From Verrucomicrobiaceae bacterium (GTDB lineage: Bacteria; Verrucomicrobiota; Verrucomicrobiia; Verrucomicrobiales; Akkermansiaceae), in the NCBI GenBank assembly GCA_027486655.1, contig JAIXOR010000073.1, forward strand, positions 124,001-188,000: a DNA stretch of 64,000 nucleotides, in the 5' to 3' direction. This document shows, in pieces, positions 43,581-51,879 of this stretch. Both the position numbers and the translations under genes were made by a program. The notes under the pieces are model-generated. The model was given only the letters and a program-made list of their open reading frames with translations, was not told the origin of the DNA and searched no databases. Position 1 is the first letter of the stretch. Every line of letters starts with the position of its first letter.

Positions 43581-45800
43581 ATGTCACTCATTCGATCGCA
43601 CACCGGCAGCGGGCTTGCCGCGCCGTCATCCGCACCGCCACCCACCGGCGGGACGGATCCATCGCTGCATCTGCCCCGTCTGGAGCCGGGCAGGCTGCTG
43701 CTCATGCTGCTGCGCCGCTCATGGATGGTGCTGCTGCCGATGCTGTTGGGTGCCGGACTCCTGTTGTGGGTCGCAGGCCGCATGCAAAAGACCTATCGGG
43801 CTCATGGCTCGGTGTATGTCAGCAACAAGGCTCCGGTGGTGCTGGAGATCCGCGCCGTGGCCCCCGAGGAGACGAGCGACCTTGAGCAACTCCGATCGGT
43901 CGAAGAGGGTTTGGCCTCCTCCACACTCATGATGCGGGTCATTGACCGCCATGGTCTGGACAAGGATCCCGGCTTTGCCAAACCCGGGATGGGGCAGGAG
44001 GCTCTGGTTTCCTCGTTGCAGTCCCGCATCGAGATCGCCCTGAGGCGGGGCACGCGGATCATCGACATCACCGTGGAGGATCGGGATCCCGCCCAGGCGA
44101 AGAAACTCGTCGAGCTCCTCATCGCCGAATACGACTCATGGACCACCGAGCGCCAACAGGCGATCACGCGGCGCGCCAACGAAGGACTCGCCACCGAAGA
44201 GCAGCGCCTGCGCGGCAAGATGGAGGAATCCGCGGCACGCTTGCAGGAGTTCCGCCAGAACCATCCGGTGCCCGGTCTTGAGGGAACGGACAGCGGCAGC
44301 CCCGTTCGCGATTCGCTTGCCGCACTGTCATCGGAGCTAACCCGCAGCACGGCGGAACGTCTGCGCCTGGAAGCGGAATACGAGGCCTACGTGAAGTTCG
44401 ACTCCTCCAAACCCGAGGCGCTCGCAGGGATCGAAAAGTCCGAACGCGGAAGCGAAGTCCTTGCCCAGGTGAAAGCGATCCAGACCAAGGAGGCCGAGTT
44501 CGCCCGCATTCAGGAGCGCTATCTTTGGAAACATCCGGTCCATCGCGAGGCGGCCAATGAACTCGAACTGATGCGCAAAACCCTCGCGGAAACCGTGCGC
44601 ACGGCAGGTCAGTCGCTCGAACAACGCTACAAGATCGCCACGGAAAACGAAACGAAGCTCGCCGCCCAGGTGGCGGAGGCCCGCAATCGTGCGGTGGAAA
44701 CCGAGGGAGTCCGCGAACAATTCCGTGCGCTGAGCCGGGATGCCGAAGCCGATCGCAATCTTCACGAGTCGGTATCCCAGCGCCTTCGCGAAACCAAGCT
44801 TGCCGCGTCCGTTCCCGCCTCGGTCCTTCGCTGGGAGGACGTCCCGCTGCTTCCTGAAAAACCCAGCAGCCCGCGCAAACCGGTTTTCGCCGCCGTGGGG
44901 GCATTCCTCGGTTTTCTGCTAGGTCTGGTGGCCTTGGTGATCGCGGAGCTTGGCGACCGTCGGGTGCGCGACGCCTCGGCCGCCATCCGCTCGATAGGCG
45001 CGCCATTGCTTGCCAGTGTTCCGGCGATCGAGAATCCCGGCGATGGCATGGTGCTGATGACCGACCCGGCCTCGGCAGGTGCGGAGGCATTCCGCCGGCT
45101 TCGTGTCGTGCTTGCCCCTCAACCCGGCGGAAACACCGGCCGCACCGTGCTCTTCACCAGCGCGAAGGCAGGGGAGGGCAAGTCATTCTGCGCGATCAAC
45201 CACGCCACCGCCCTTGCCATGCAGGGCCATCGCACGCTCCTCATCGATGCGGATCTCCGGAACCCCGGTGTGAGCCGTGATTTCATCGGAAATCCGTCCG
45301 GCGAATCCGGACTCGGCGGGTTTCTCGCCGGACATATCGAGGCCGCCAATGCCTGTTTCGCGACCTCCTTGCCAAACCTCTATCTGCTTTCCTCCGGCCC
45401 CATGCGCTCCGACGCTGCGGAACTGCTCGCTGGCACCCGCTTCCCGTCGCTCTTGGAAGATGCGTTCCGCTGGTTCGACCGGGTGGTGATCGACGGGCCG
45501 CCGGTGCTGAGTGTGAGCGATGCTTTGTCGGTCTCCCGTTACGCGGATCGCTGTTGTCTGGTCGTGCGTGAGGGCGGAAGCGATCGTCGGGACTTGAAAC
45601 GCGCCGCCGACCTCATCCGCAGCTCGGGCGGCAATCTCGTCGGATTCATCTGGAACGAGGTGCCGAAGTCCGCCCGCAACCCCGGCAGCCCGGGGCCCGT
45701 CGTCCCGGTCAATCGACCCGGTCTGGGTGCCCCGCAGCCGGTTGGCTCGGGAACTGCTCCGTCGCGCTCGTCCCTGAAAATCATCGAAACTTTTGCCTAG
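43581..45800 (+). CDS. Wzc-like polysaccharide co-polymerase with BY-kinase-type ATPase domain
   Basis: A 739-residue inner-membrane protein controlling polysaccharide chain length and export. It has a Wzz domain between two membrane helices (about 50-66 and 435-455), with a long periplasmic coiled coil (about 190-400). The cytosolic P-loop domain shows Walker A SAKAGEGKS (near 528), Walker A' LLIDADLRNPG and Walker B FDRVVIDGPPVL. The C-terminus (PVVPVNRPGLGAP to KIIETFA) has no tyrosine cluster, unlike classic autophosphorylating BY-kinases. The ATPase may therefore work without the tyrosine tail, or the tail may be reduced. Confidence 0.92.
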   Translation: MSLIRSHTGSGLAAPSSAPPPTGGTDPSLHLPRLEPGRLLLMLLRRSWMVLLPMLLGAGLLLWVAGRMQKTYRAHGSVYVSNKAPVVLEIRAVAPEETSDLEQLRSVEEGLASSTLMMRVIDRHGLDKDPGFAKPGMGQEALVSSLQSRIEIALRRGTRIIDITVEDRDPAQAKKLVELLIAEYDSWTTERQQAITRRANEGLATEEQRLRGKMEESAARLQEFRQNHPVPGLEGTDSGSPVRDSLAALSSELTRSTAERLRLEAEYEAYVKFDSSKPEALAGIEKSERGSEVLAQVKAIQTKEAEFARIQERYLWKHPVHREAANELELMRKTLAETVRTAGQSLEQRYKIATENETKLAAQVAEARNRAVETEGVREQFRALSRDAEADRNLHESVSQRLRETKLAASVPASVLRWEDVPLLPEKPSSPRKPVFAAVGAFLGFLLGLVALVIAELGDRRVRDASAAIRSIGAPLLASVPAIENPGDGMVLMTDPASAGAEAFRRLRVVLAPQPGGNTGRTVLFTSAKAGEGKSFCAINHATALAMQGHRTLLIDADLRNPGVSRDFIGNPSGESGLGGFLAGHIEAANACFATSLPNLYLLSSGPMRSDAAELLAGTRFPSLLEDAFRWFDRVVIDGPPVLSVSDALSVSRYADRCCLVVREGGSDRRDLKRAADLIRSSGGNLVGFIWNEVPKSARNPGSPGPVVPVNRPGLGAPQPVGSGTAPSRSSLKIIETFA

Positions 45801-45907
45801 AAATCTTCGCTTCATCGCGGCATTCTCCGGCCTTCCTCCCCCGGCATCCCCCCCTGAGTCCTGAGTTTGCCGTTTTCTTCTGAATCCCCCCAATCCCCCC
45901 CCGGAAC

Positions 45908-47419
45908 ATGAATCAAACCACCCGTCAGGTCACGGGCGAGAGGCAGCATGCCCGCCCGTCCTCTCCCGCATCTCCGCCGGTTGAGAGCTACACGCTCCGC
46001 CACCGCCACCGCCCGTGGGTGGCCCACCAGAAGCTGGTGGCCATCAGTTTCCTCGGAGACTCGGCGATGGTGCTCGCCTCGTTGATGCTGGCCTACGTGA
46101 TCCGTTTCGAGACCGAGTTTCGAAGCGTCGGCGTGACCGATTCGGTGATCAACATCCGCAGCTACTGTGGCCACGTCCTGCTTGGCGGAGCGCTGCTGGT
46201 GTTCCTGCTCGCCAACTTCCGCCTGCACGACCCCCGCAACTACCTCGCGATCCGCAAGACCTTCGCGATCATCGTCAAGACGTGCTGCATCTGGGGCGTC
46301 AGCTTCCTTGCGCTGGCCCTTGTGCTCAAGATCGAGCCATCCATCAGCCGACTCTACTGCGCCATCGGATGTTTCACCGCGATGGCAGGCCTTCTTTCCT
46401 GGCGCTGGATTCTCTACTGCGTGCTCCGCCGGGATACCTTTGCCGATGCCCTCCGCCAGAAAGCCGTATTCGTCGGATGGAACGAGGAATGCGATCGCTC
46501 GGTGAAGCGCTTTGGTGACGGACGCTCCCACCAAATCCGTGTGACCGGGGTGATCCAGCCTCCGGGAAGTCGCTTCGAAGTGCAACCGCCTGCCGATGTG
46601 CCGGTGCTGGGTTCCTATGAGGGACTGCGGCCCATCCTGCGCTCGTCCGGCGCGGACGTGGTGATGGTCGTCGATGGCGTCCTCAACCGCCATCAGATGC
46701 TCGAACTTGCGGAAACCTGCGGCCGTGAGTTCATCGATTTCAAGCTCATCCCGAGCTGCTTCCAGATCCTCGTTTCCACGCTCCAACTGGAAAGCTTTCA
46801 TGGCATGCCCGTGCTTGGCATCGGCAAGATGCCGCTTCACCACGCCTTCAACAATGCCGCGAAGCGCAGTGTGGACATCATCGGCAGCCTGATCGGCATG
46901 TTTGTCTTCGCGCCGGTGATGGCGGTGTTCGCCACGATGGTTTACCTCGAATCCCCCGGCCCTGTGATCTATCGCCAGCGCCGCATCGGTCTCAATGGAA
47001 AGCCGTTCCACATCCTCAAGATCCGCAGCATGAAACTCGACGCGGAAGCCGCCGGCGTTCCCGGATGGACCGTCAAGGACGACCCGCGCCGCCTCAGGGT
47101 GGGCGCCTTCATGCGCGCCTGGAACATCGATGAACTGCCGCAATTCTGGAATGTCCTCCGTGGGGACATGAGCCTCGTCGGTCCGCGCCCGGAACGCCCG
47201 GAACTCATCGAGAACTTCAAGGAGGAAATCCCGCACTACAATGTCCGCCACAACATCAAGCCGGGTGTCACCGGTTGGGCCCAGGTCAACGGCCTGCGCG
47301 GCGACACCTGCCTGCGCGAACGGGTGAAGTTCGATCTCGATTACATCGAAAACTGGAATTTCGCGCTCGATTTCCAGATCATGCTCATGACCTTCTTCAA
47401 ACGCCGTGGCGCATGCTGA
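45908..47419 (+). CDS. polyprenyl glycosylphosphotransferase (priming sugar transferase)
   Basis: A 503-residue inner-membrane enzyme that transfers a sugar-1-phosphate to undecaprenyl phosphate, starting polysaccharide repeat-unit assembly. Four or five membrane helices (about 45-175) precede a Rossmann-like domain. The C-terminal bacterial sugar transferase domain (about 315-500) has KRSVDIIGSLIGM, SPGPVIYRQRRIG, LKIRSMKLDAE, FWNVLRGDMSLVGPRPERPE and KPGVTGWAQVNGLRG. The motif set matches the WbaP/WcaJ type. The 107-bp gap upstream (45801-45907) is C-rich with no visible gene or hairpin. Confidence 0.93.
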   Translation: MNQTTRQVTGERQHARPSSPASPPVESYTLRHRHRPWVAHQKLVAISFLGDSAMVLASLMLAYVIRFETEFRSVGVTDSVINIRSYCGHVLLGGALLVFLLANFRLHDPRNYLAIRKTFAIIVKTCCIWGVSFLALALVLKIEPSISRLYCAIGCFTAMAGLLSWRWILYCVLRRDTFADALRQKAVFVGWNEECDRSVKRFGDGRSHQIRVTGVIQPPGSRFEVQPPADVPVLGSYEGLRPILRSSGADVVMVVDGVLNRHQMLELAETCGREFIDFKLIPSCFQILVSTLQLESFHGMPVLGIGKMPLHHAFNNAAKRSVDIIGSLIGMFVFAPVMAVFATMVYLESPGPVIYRQRRIGLNGKPFHILKIRSMKLDAEAAGVPGWTVKDDPRRLRVGAFMRAWNIDELPQFWNVLRGDMSLVGPRPERPELIENFKEEIPHYNVRHNIKPGVTGWAQVNGLRGDTCLRERVKFDLDYIENWNFALDFQIMLMTFFKRRGAC

Positions 47420-47465
47420 CATCGCTGCGGCGCAAGCACCGGCGGACGATCTCCGCCGTGAAGAC

Positions 47466-48806
47466 ATGAGCTCCGCCGCCCAGGAAAACCATGCTCGCCA
47501 TCGCAGCCGCTCGATCCGGCTTGCGGTGGCCACTTCCTTTCTGTCGAAAGCGGGCACCATCCTTCTCCAGCTGCTCTCCATCCCCATCGCCGTGCGTGTG
47601 CTCGGTCGTGGCGAGTTCGGACTCTACACCACGGTGAACCTCACTCTGAGCACCATCTCGCTGCTCCAGGTCGGCGTGGGGCCGGCTCTCACTCATGGTC
47701 TCACCCGTGCCCGGGCCGGGGGTGATGAGGAAACGCAGCGAATTCTCGGCTCATCGGCGTTTTTCCTGATGGCGGGAATCGCCACACTCGCCGGTCTCGC
47801 GCTGGCCACCGTGCTTCTATCCGTTCCTCTCAGCTCCATCTACGGTGAGGCCTTCGCCGGCAGGGAGGATGTGCTCCGTCCCGCACTCTGGACGGGGTTG
47901 GGACTGTTCCTGATGCTTTTTGTGCTCAACCTCACCGAGCGCATCCGCGAGGGCCATCTGGAAGTCGCATCCAACAACCTTTGGGGAGCCGCCGGCAACG
48001 TGCTGGCCGCCGTTTCCGTCGCCGCAGGGGTCTGGTTCCTGCCGCAGGTCTGGTTTCTGGTGCTCGCGGTCCACGGCTCCATGGTGGTCTGCAAGCTGGC
48101 CAACACCGCCTCACTCTGGCGCAAACATCCGCTCATGCGCCCATCCCGCGCATTCTTCCGCGCGGCGCGGGCCAAGGCCTTGTTTACCGATGGTCTTGCC
48201 TTCTCGACCTGCTGCCTCGTGACCGGGATCGTCGAATACAACTTTTGCGGCTGGCTCGTCGGCCGGGGCGGGGGACCGGCGGACCTGGCACTCTACGGTA
48301 TCTTCATTTCACTCACCGTGATGCAGCTGGGCTTCGTCGTGATGCTCAGCACACCCACCTGGCCCGCCGTGGCGGAGGCGCTTGCCCGTCACGACATCGC
48401 CTGGGCCCGCAAGGCAGCCCTGCGGCTCTATGGCTTCGGTTCTGCGTTTGCCATTTGCTCCGCCGTCGGACTCGTGGCGCTGGGTCCATGGATTCTTCCC
48501 ATCTGGCTCGGCAACGAGTTCTCGGACGTCGGACGTCCTTTGCTCGCCTGTTACGGACTGTATTTCATCGCCCATGTCTGGCGGCATCTCAATCATGCCA
48601 TGATGATCGGCACAGGACAGGTCACGAAACTCGTCGGCATTCAGTTGTTAGAATCGCTGGCGGTGGCCGTGATCGCCTCACTCGCATTCAAACTCGGCGG
48701 CATCCCCGCGATGCTGGCATCGATGGGACTCACCCTGCTCGTTTTCACAGGAACGGTGCTGCCCTTCCGAGTCTTCAAAAAGCTCCGGGTGCAGTCCACT
48801 CACTGA
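47466..48806 (+). CDS. Wzx/MATE-like oligosaccharide flippase
   Basis: A 446-residue polytopic membrane protein of the MOP superfamily with roughly 12 hydrophobic helices, starting with the typical amphipathic N-terminus RLAVATSFLSKAGTILLQLL and VRVLGRGEFGLYTTVNL. Such proteins move lipid-linked saccharides, or in other branches drugs and lipids, across the inner membrane. An alternative GTG start at 47406 would overlap the preceding gene by 14 bp and add 20 polar residues. It is the last gene of the export operon; one TTA codon occurs at about 48646. It is the only transporter-like protein near the PKS-NRPS operon. Confidence 0.88.
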   Translation: MSSAAQENHARHRSRSIRLAVATSFLSKAGTILLQLLSIPIAVRVLGRGEFGLYTTVNLTLSTISLLQVGVGPALTHGLTRARAGGDEETQRILGSSAFFLMAGIATLAGLALATVLLSVPLSSIYGEAFAGREDVLRPALWTGLGLFLMLFVLNLTERIREGHLEVASNNLWGAAGNVLAAVSVAAGVWFLPQVWFLVLAVHGSMVVCKLANTASLWRKHPLMRPSRAFFRAARAKALFTDGLAFSTCCLVTGIVEYNFCGWLVGRGGGPADLALYGIFISLTVMQLGFVVMLSTPTWPAVAEALARHDIAWARKAALRLYGFGSAFAICSAVGLVALGPWILPIWLGNEFSDVGRPLLACYGLYFIAHVWRHLNHAMMIGTGQVTKLVGIQLLESLAVAVIASLAFKLGGIPAMLASMGLTLLVFTGTVLPFRVFKKLRVQSTH

Positions 48807-49052
48807 GTCCCCCAGAGGGGGGGCAATGAAAACCGGCTTCCATTTACCCCTTGTGGCCGAAAATGGGACCACCTGTCCGGATTCCGACCCTTAATTTCCT
48901 TTTAATATCCCGGATATCAGACATTTTGTCCTTGTTCCGCGACGCCAACCGGCCGACCGGGACGCCACAACCCGCCGAGCCAAGCCGCTCGTGTCGCACT
49001 GATCTCCGGGGGGAAGTCAGTCCGGCCAGGCAAGCGCCGGTGGGGCATGGAA
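48807..49052. other. gene-free interval with an AT-rich patch and a 13-bp inverted repeat
   Basis: I see no credible gene between the flippase stop and the zinc-ribbon gene (48807-49153). Around 48888-48935 the composition changes to AT-rich (TTAATTTCCTTTTAATATCC), standing out in this high-GC region. Within it ATATCC-C-GGATAT at 48906-48918 is an inverted repeat. The patch lies about 120-165 bp upstream of the strong hairpin at 49053. It could be the promoter of a short untranslated RNA, but no known RNA family is recognisable. Confidence 0.4.
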
Positions 49053-49099
49053 AAAAGCGCGCGTTGAGAAATCCGGGGGGACTTCCAACGCGCGCTTTT
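49053..49099. terminator. bidirectional intrinsic terminator
   Basis: A 14-bp perfect stem (AAAAGCGCGCGTTG paired with CAACGCGCGCTTTT) with a 19-base loop. On the minus strand it ends in six T residues, 55 bp after the stop of the zinc-ribbon gene. On the plus strand it is followed by TTTTCTTTTC. It can end transcription from both sides and separates the export operon from the genes to the right. Confidence 0.88.
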
Positions 49100-49153
49100 C
49101 TTTTCGTCCGTTGCAAGAACTCCGGTCCGCTGCAGGCCTTGCCTGGTTGCTCT

Positions 49154-49693
49154 TCACGGATCGCGCCGCCTCGCATCCAACTGAGCCAGCATCGCCGCGC
49201 GTTGCTGGAGATAAGCGTCCTTGCGGGATTGGTATTGCCCCGCGCGGCCGATGCCCATGATGCCTGCCACAACGGCGAAGATTCCCATGCCCACCGGGAC
49301 CACCGCCATCATCCCACCGCCGAAGTTGGACATCGCAGCCGCCATTCCGAAGCAAACCACGGCAAAGAAGATCGCGAAGCCCATCTGAAAGGCGGCGGCT
49401 CCCGATCCGGGTTCCCCCATCGGACGGCCATTCTTGTCGAAAGTCACCGGATTGCTCGCCATCCATTCCCGGTCGAGCCGCTCGATGTCGTTTTGCAACT
49501 CAATCACCCCGAGGCTTCCCGCCATCTGTTCGGTGTTTCGAGCGATCTTCGCCACCTCCTCGGTGAAGACGGAGGAATCCGTCCGCTTCACCTCCAGCGG
49601 GCTGTGGCAGAACTGGCAGGTGACGAACCGGGTTTCCTCACCCACCTCCAACGGGGCGCCACAGTGATTGCAGCGGACAGAAAGCATTTCCAT
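49154..49693 (-). CDS. zinc-ribbon protein with C-terminal membrane helices
   Basis: A 179-residue protein. The N-terminus has two CxxC pairs (VRCNHCGAPL and VTCQFCHSPL), a rubredoxin-like zinc ribbon. A helical, possibly coiled-coil stretch (about 45-85, EEVAKIARNTEQMAGSLGVI) leads to two membrane helices (MGFAIFFAVVCFGMAAAM and MMAVVPVGMGIFAVVAGIMG) and a charged C-terminal tail. ATG 49693 was chosen because the zinc ribbon starts a few residues later; the frame continues upstream without family-like sequence. Function unknown. Transcription ends at the hairpin at 49053-49099. Confidence 0.82.
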   Translation of the reverse strand: MEMLSVRCNHCGAPLEVGEETRFVTCQFCHSPLEVKRTDSSVFTEEVAKIARNTEQMAGSLGVIELQNDIERLDREWMASNPVTFDKNGRPMGEPGSGAAAFQMGFAIFFAVVCFGMAAAMSNFGGGMMAVVPVGMGIFAVVAGIMGIGRAGQYQSRKDAYLQQRAAMLAQLDARRRDP

Positions 49694-49820
49694 ATCTCGA
49701 GGATTCCCATTCCTAGGCCCGGTTTCAATCATCGATTGCCCACGGGCTGCATCCGGCGCTCCGCACCCGCACTTTTTCATTTCCACGCCCGATCCCGACA
49801 CCGATGCTGACCGGGCGGTT

Positions 49821-50174
49821 ATGAACAAGCCCTCCGATCCACAGCCACCGCTTCCTCGTCCCGTTCCCGAAGCGGTTCCGGTGGTGGACCGCACCCGTCT
49901 GGTCACCACCATCGTCACTCCGCCCTTGGCCATGGTGGTCGGTGCCTTGATCAGCTCGGGCATGTCCTGGACGAACAACAACCCGACGCCGCTCCTGGTT
50001 TCACTGTTCGTCGGCGGTGCGGCGGTCATCGCCATGGCCGTCCTCTTCCATCAAACCGTGGCTCGCCGATACCGGGGTGGTTCGCTCGTGTTTCTCGACC
50101 TCGCATTCATCTTCGGACAGTTCATCGCGTGCCTCTTCATCTGGTTCGGCACCTGTCTGGTCATCGCCTCCTGA
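49821..50174 (+). CDS. small membrane protein upstream of radical SAM gene
   Basis: A 117-residue protein with a Pro-rich cytosolic N-terminus (MNKPSDPQPPLPRPVPEAVP) and three predicted membrane helices (VTTIVTPPLAMVVGALI, PLLVSLFVGGAAVIAMAVLF, LDLAFIFGQFIACLFIWFG). I do not recognise the family. It ends 3 bp before the radical SAM gene, so it is part of that operon. The 127-bp interval upstream (49694-49820) would hold the promoter shared divergently with the zinc-ribbon gene. Confidence 0.75.
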   Translation: MNKPSDPQPPLPRPVPEAVPVVDRTRLVTTIVTPPLAMVVGALISSGMSWTNNNPTPLLVSLFVGGAAVIAMAVLFHQTVARRYRGGSLVFLDLAFIFGQFIACLFIWFGTCLVIAS

Positions 50175-50177
50175 GTC

Positions 50178-51527
50178 ATGCTCATTCCGTCTCTCAAGGA
50201 AACGCTCAAGCACACCACCTCGCTCTGCCCGGTGTGCCACGCCACCGTGCCGGCCGAGGTCTGGAAAACCACGGGAAGCCCCTCGCAAGTCCATCTCACC
50301 CGGACTTGCCAGCATCATGGCGAGTCTTCCACGTGCATCTCCAGTGACGCCCGCTTTTACTGGCTCGCCACCGGAAAGCCGGAAAACGGCTGCGGCGCCG
50401 CTTGTGCCTGCTCCGCCGATGCCTCCGGGATCGACGGCAGCCTTGGCCGCAACGCCCATGCCACGGTTCCGGAGGTGGAGGTGCTTTCGACCTGCCTCGC
50501 GCTCATCGAGATTGTCGACTCGTGCAACCTCGCCTGCCCGACCTGCTTTGCGGACTCACCCGTGGGTGCCGCTGGCGACCGCCTGAAGGCCCATCCCATC
50601 GATTCACTGAAACATCGAATCCGTGGAGTGCTGGAGCGCAAGGGACACATCGAGATCCTCCAGCTCTCTGGCGGCGAGCCCACGCTGCATCCGGAGTTTT
50701 TCCAGTTGATCGATTGGATCCATGCAGAGCCCGGGATCGACTACTGCTTGATCAATACCAACGGCGTGAGGATCGCGAAGGATCACGCGTTTCTTCACGA
50801 ACTCGGCATCCGCGCCCGCAGGGGGAACTTGCAGCTCTACCTTCAATACGACGGACCCCAGGAAGCCGGGCAGGAGGCACTCAGGGGAGCGGATCTTCGG
50901 GCGATGAAACGCGAGGTGATGGCACGCTGCGGCCAGCAGGAAATCCCGTTCACACTGGCGATGACCGTCACTCCCGCAAACCTTCCTCATCTCTGGGAGA
51001 CCATCCACGAAGGACTCGCCCATCCGCTCTGCCGCGGGGTTTCCTTCCAGCCGATGTTCCATTCCGGCCGCATGCCCGGAATGGACACCACCCGGCTGAA
51101 CACCGCGGACATCATTCTCGCAGCCGTAGGCCAGTCCGGTGGCGGATTGCGCTATGAGGACTTCACGCCGCTTCCCTGCGGAGATCCGAACTGCGCGACC
51201 ATCGGCTACCTTCTGCGCACGCCGATCGGAGTGCGCAGCATTTCCGAGTTCATCGACTTTGCGAGCGTCCAGGGCTTCCTCCGCGACAAGGTGCGCTATG
51301 AACTTGCCGATCTGATCCAGTGCGGCTGCGAAAACACCGAACTGGGGGAAATCCTCCACCGCTTTGAAATGAAGGAAAAGGACGCGTTCCGGCTCTTCAT
51401 CAAGCCCTTCATGGATGCATGGACCTGGGATCAGGACCGGATCGACCGCTGCTGCACCCATGTCATCCGCCCGGACGGGTCGCTGGATTCGTTCTGCCGC
51501 TACTATCTCACAGGAGGTGGTGCTTGA
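50178..51527 (+). CDS. radical SAM protein resembling tetraether-lipid-synthase (Tes/MJ0619) family
   Basis: A 449-residue enzyme. The N-terminus is a rubredoxin-like zinc site (SLCPVCHATVPAEVW, then HLTRTCQHHGE), followed by the radical SAM cluster motif CNLACPTC (CX3CX2C, Cys near 116, 120, 123), LQLSGGEPTLHPEF (GGE motif) and LINTNGV. The C-terminal half carries further cysteines (PLPCGDPNCATIGYL, IQCGCEN, DRCCTHV, FCRYY) that could bind auxiliary Fe-S clusters. The N-terminal CPxC/CxxHG plan and the PCxxPxC motif resemble the family that includes archaeal Tes, which joins lipid tails through carbon-carbon bonds, and MJ0619, a methylase. It lies between small membrane proteins and an Lgt-like gene, pointing to a lipid substrate. 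Exact reaction is not known. Confidence 0.82.
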   Translation: MLIPSLKETLKHTTSLCPVCHATVPAEVWKTTGSPSQVHLTRTCQHHGESSTCISSDARFYWLATGKPENGCGAACACSADASGIDGSLGRNAHATVPEVEVLSTCLALIEIVDSCNLACPTCFADSPVGAAGDRLKAHPIDSLKHRIRGVLERKGHIEILQLSGGEPTLHPEFFQLIDWIHAEPGIDYCLINTNGVRIAKDHAFLHELGIRARRGNLQLYLQYDGPQEAGQEALRGADLRAMKREVMARCGQQEIPFTLAMTVTPANLPHLWETIHEGLAHPLCRGVSFQPMFHSGRMPGMDTTRLNTADIILAAVGQSGGGLRYEDFTPLPCGDPNCATIGYLLRTPIGVRSISEFIDFASVQGFLRDKVRYELADLIQCGCENTELGEILHRFEMKEKDAFRLFIKPFMDAWTWDQDRIDRCCTHVIRPDGSLDSFCRYYLTGGGA

Positions 51528-51868
51528 ACGAGGAGCCCTACCTGCCCCCGCGTGAACCCGGAGAAGGTCCGGCGGGAACCGCCTCGTCCTGTCTTTGGAC
51601 CCTGTGGATCTGGTTTGGCCCGACGCTCGTCGTTCCCTTCATCTTCTTGTTTACGGCTGCGGTGCTCCCGCTCGGGGTGCTCCTTTCCATCGGGTTTCTC
51701 ATCCTCATGGGTTCCTTCTCCGTGGGGCGGAAGATGGGAAAGGAAGGCACACGCGCGGAGGCTTGGAGAGTGCTGCTCTATGTGGTGCTCCAGATCGTAT
51801 GGATCCCCCTGTTTTCGTTCGCCGTGCTGTGGGGAATCTGCGCGATCAACGGAGGCATGAAGATCTAA
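51524..51868 (+). CDS. small membrane protein with TTG start
   Basis: A 114-residue protein with a polar N-terminus (LNEEPYLPPREPGEGPAGTA) and three predicted helices (LWIWFGPTLVVPFIFLFTAA, VLPLGVLLSIGFLILMG, VLLYVVLQIVWIPLFSFAVL). The start is decided by an excellent AGGAGG at 51512-51517, six bases before TTG 51524; the TTG overlaps the TGA of the radical SAM gene (TTGA). The nearest upstream in-frame ATG, 105 bp earlier, would give a non-family-like extension inside that gene. Function unknown; it belongs to the radical SAM cassette. Confidence 0.78.
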   Translation: MNEEPYLPPREPGEGPAGTASSCLWTLWIWFGPTLVVPFIFLFTAAVLPLGVLLSIGFLILMGSFSVGRKMGKEGTRAEAWRVLLYVVLQIVWIPLFSFAVLWGICAINGGMKI

Positions 51869-51879
51869 CCGTGTCAGCC

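Noticed and set aside
45801-45907. C-rich interval between the Wzc-like and priming transferase genes as a regulatory element
   Set aside because: It has only runs of C with no stem or known motif; probably a plain intergenic spacer.
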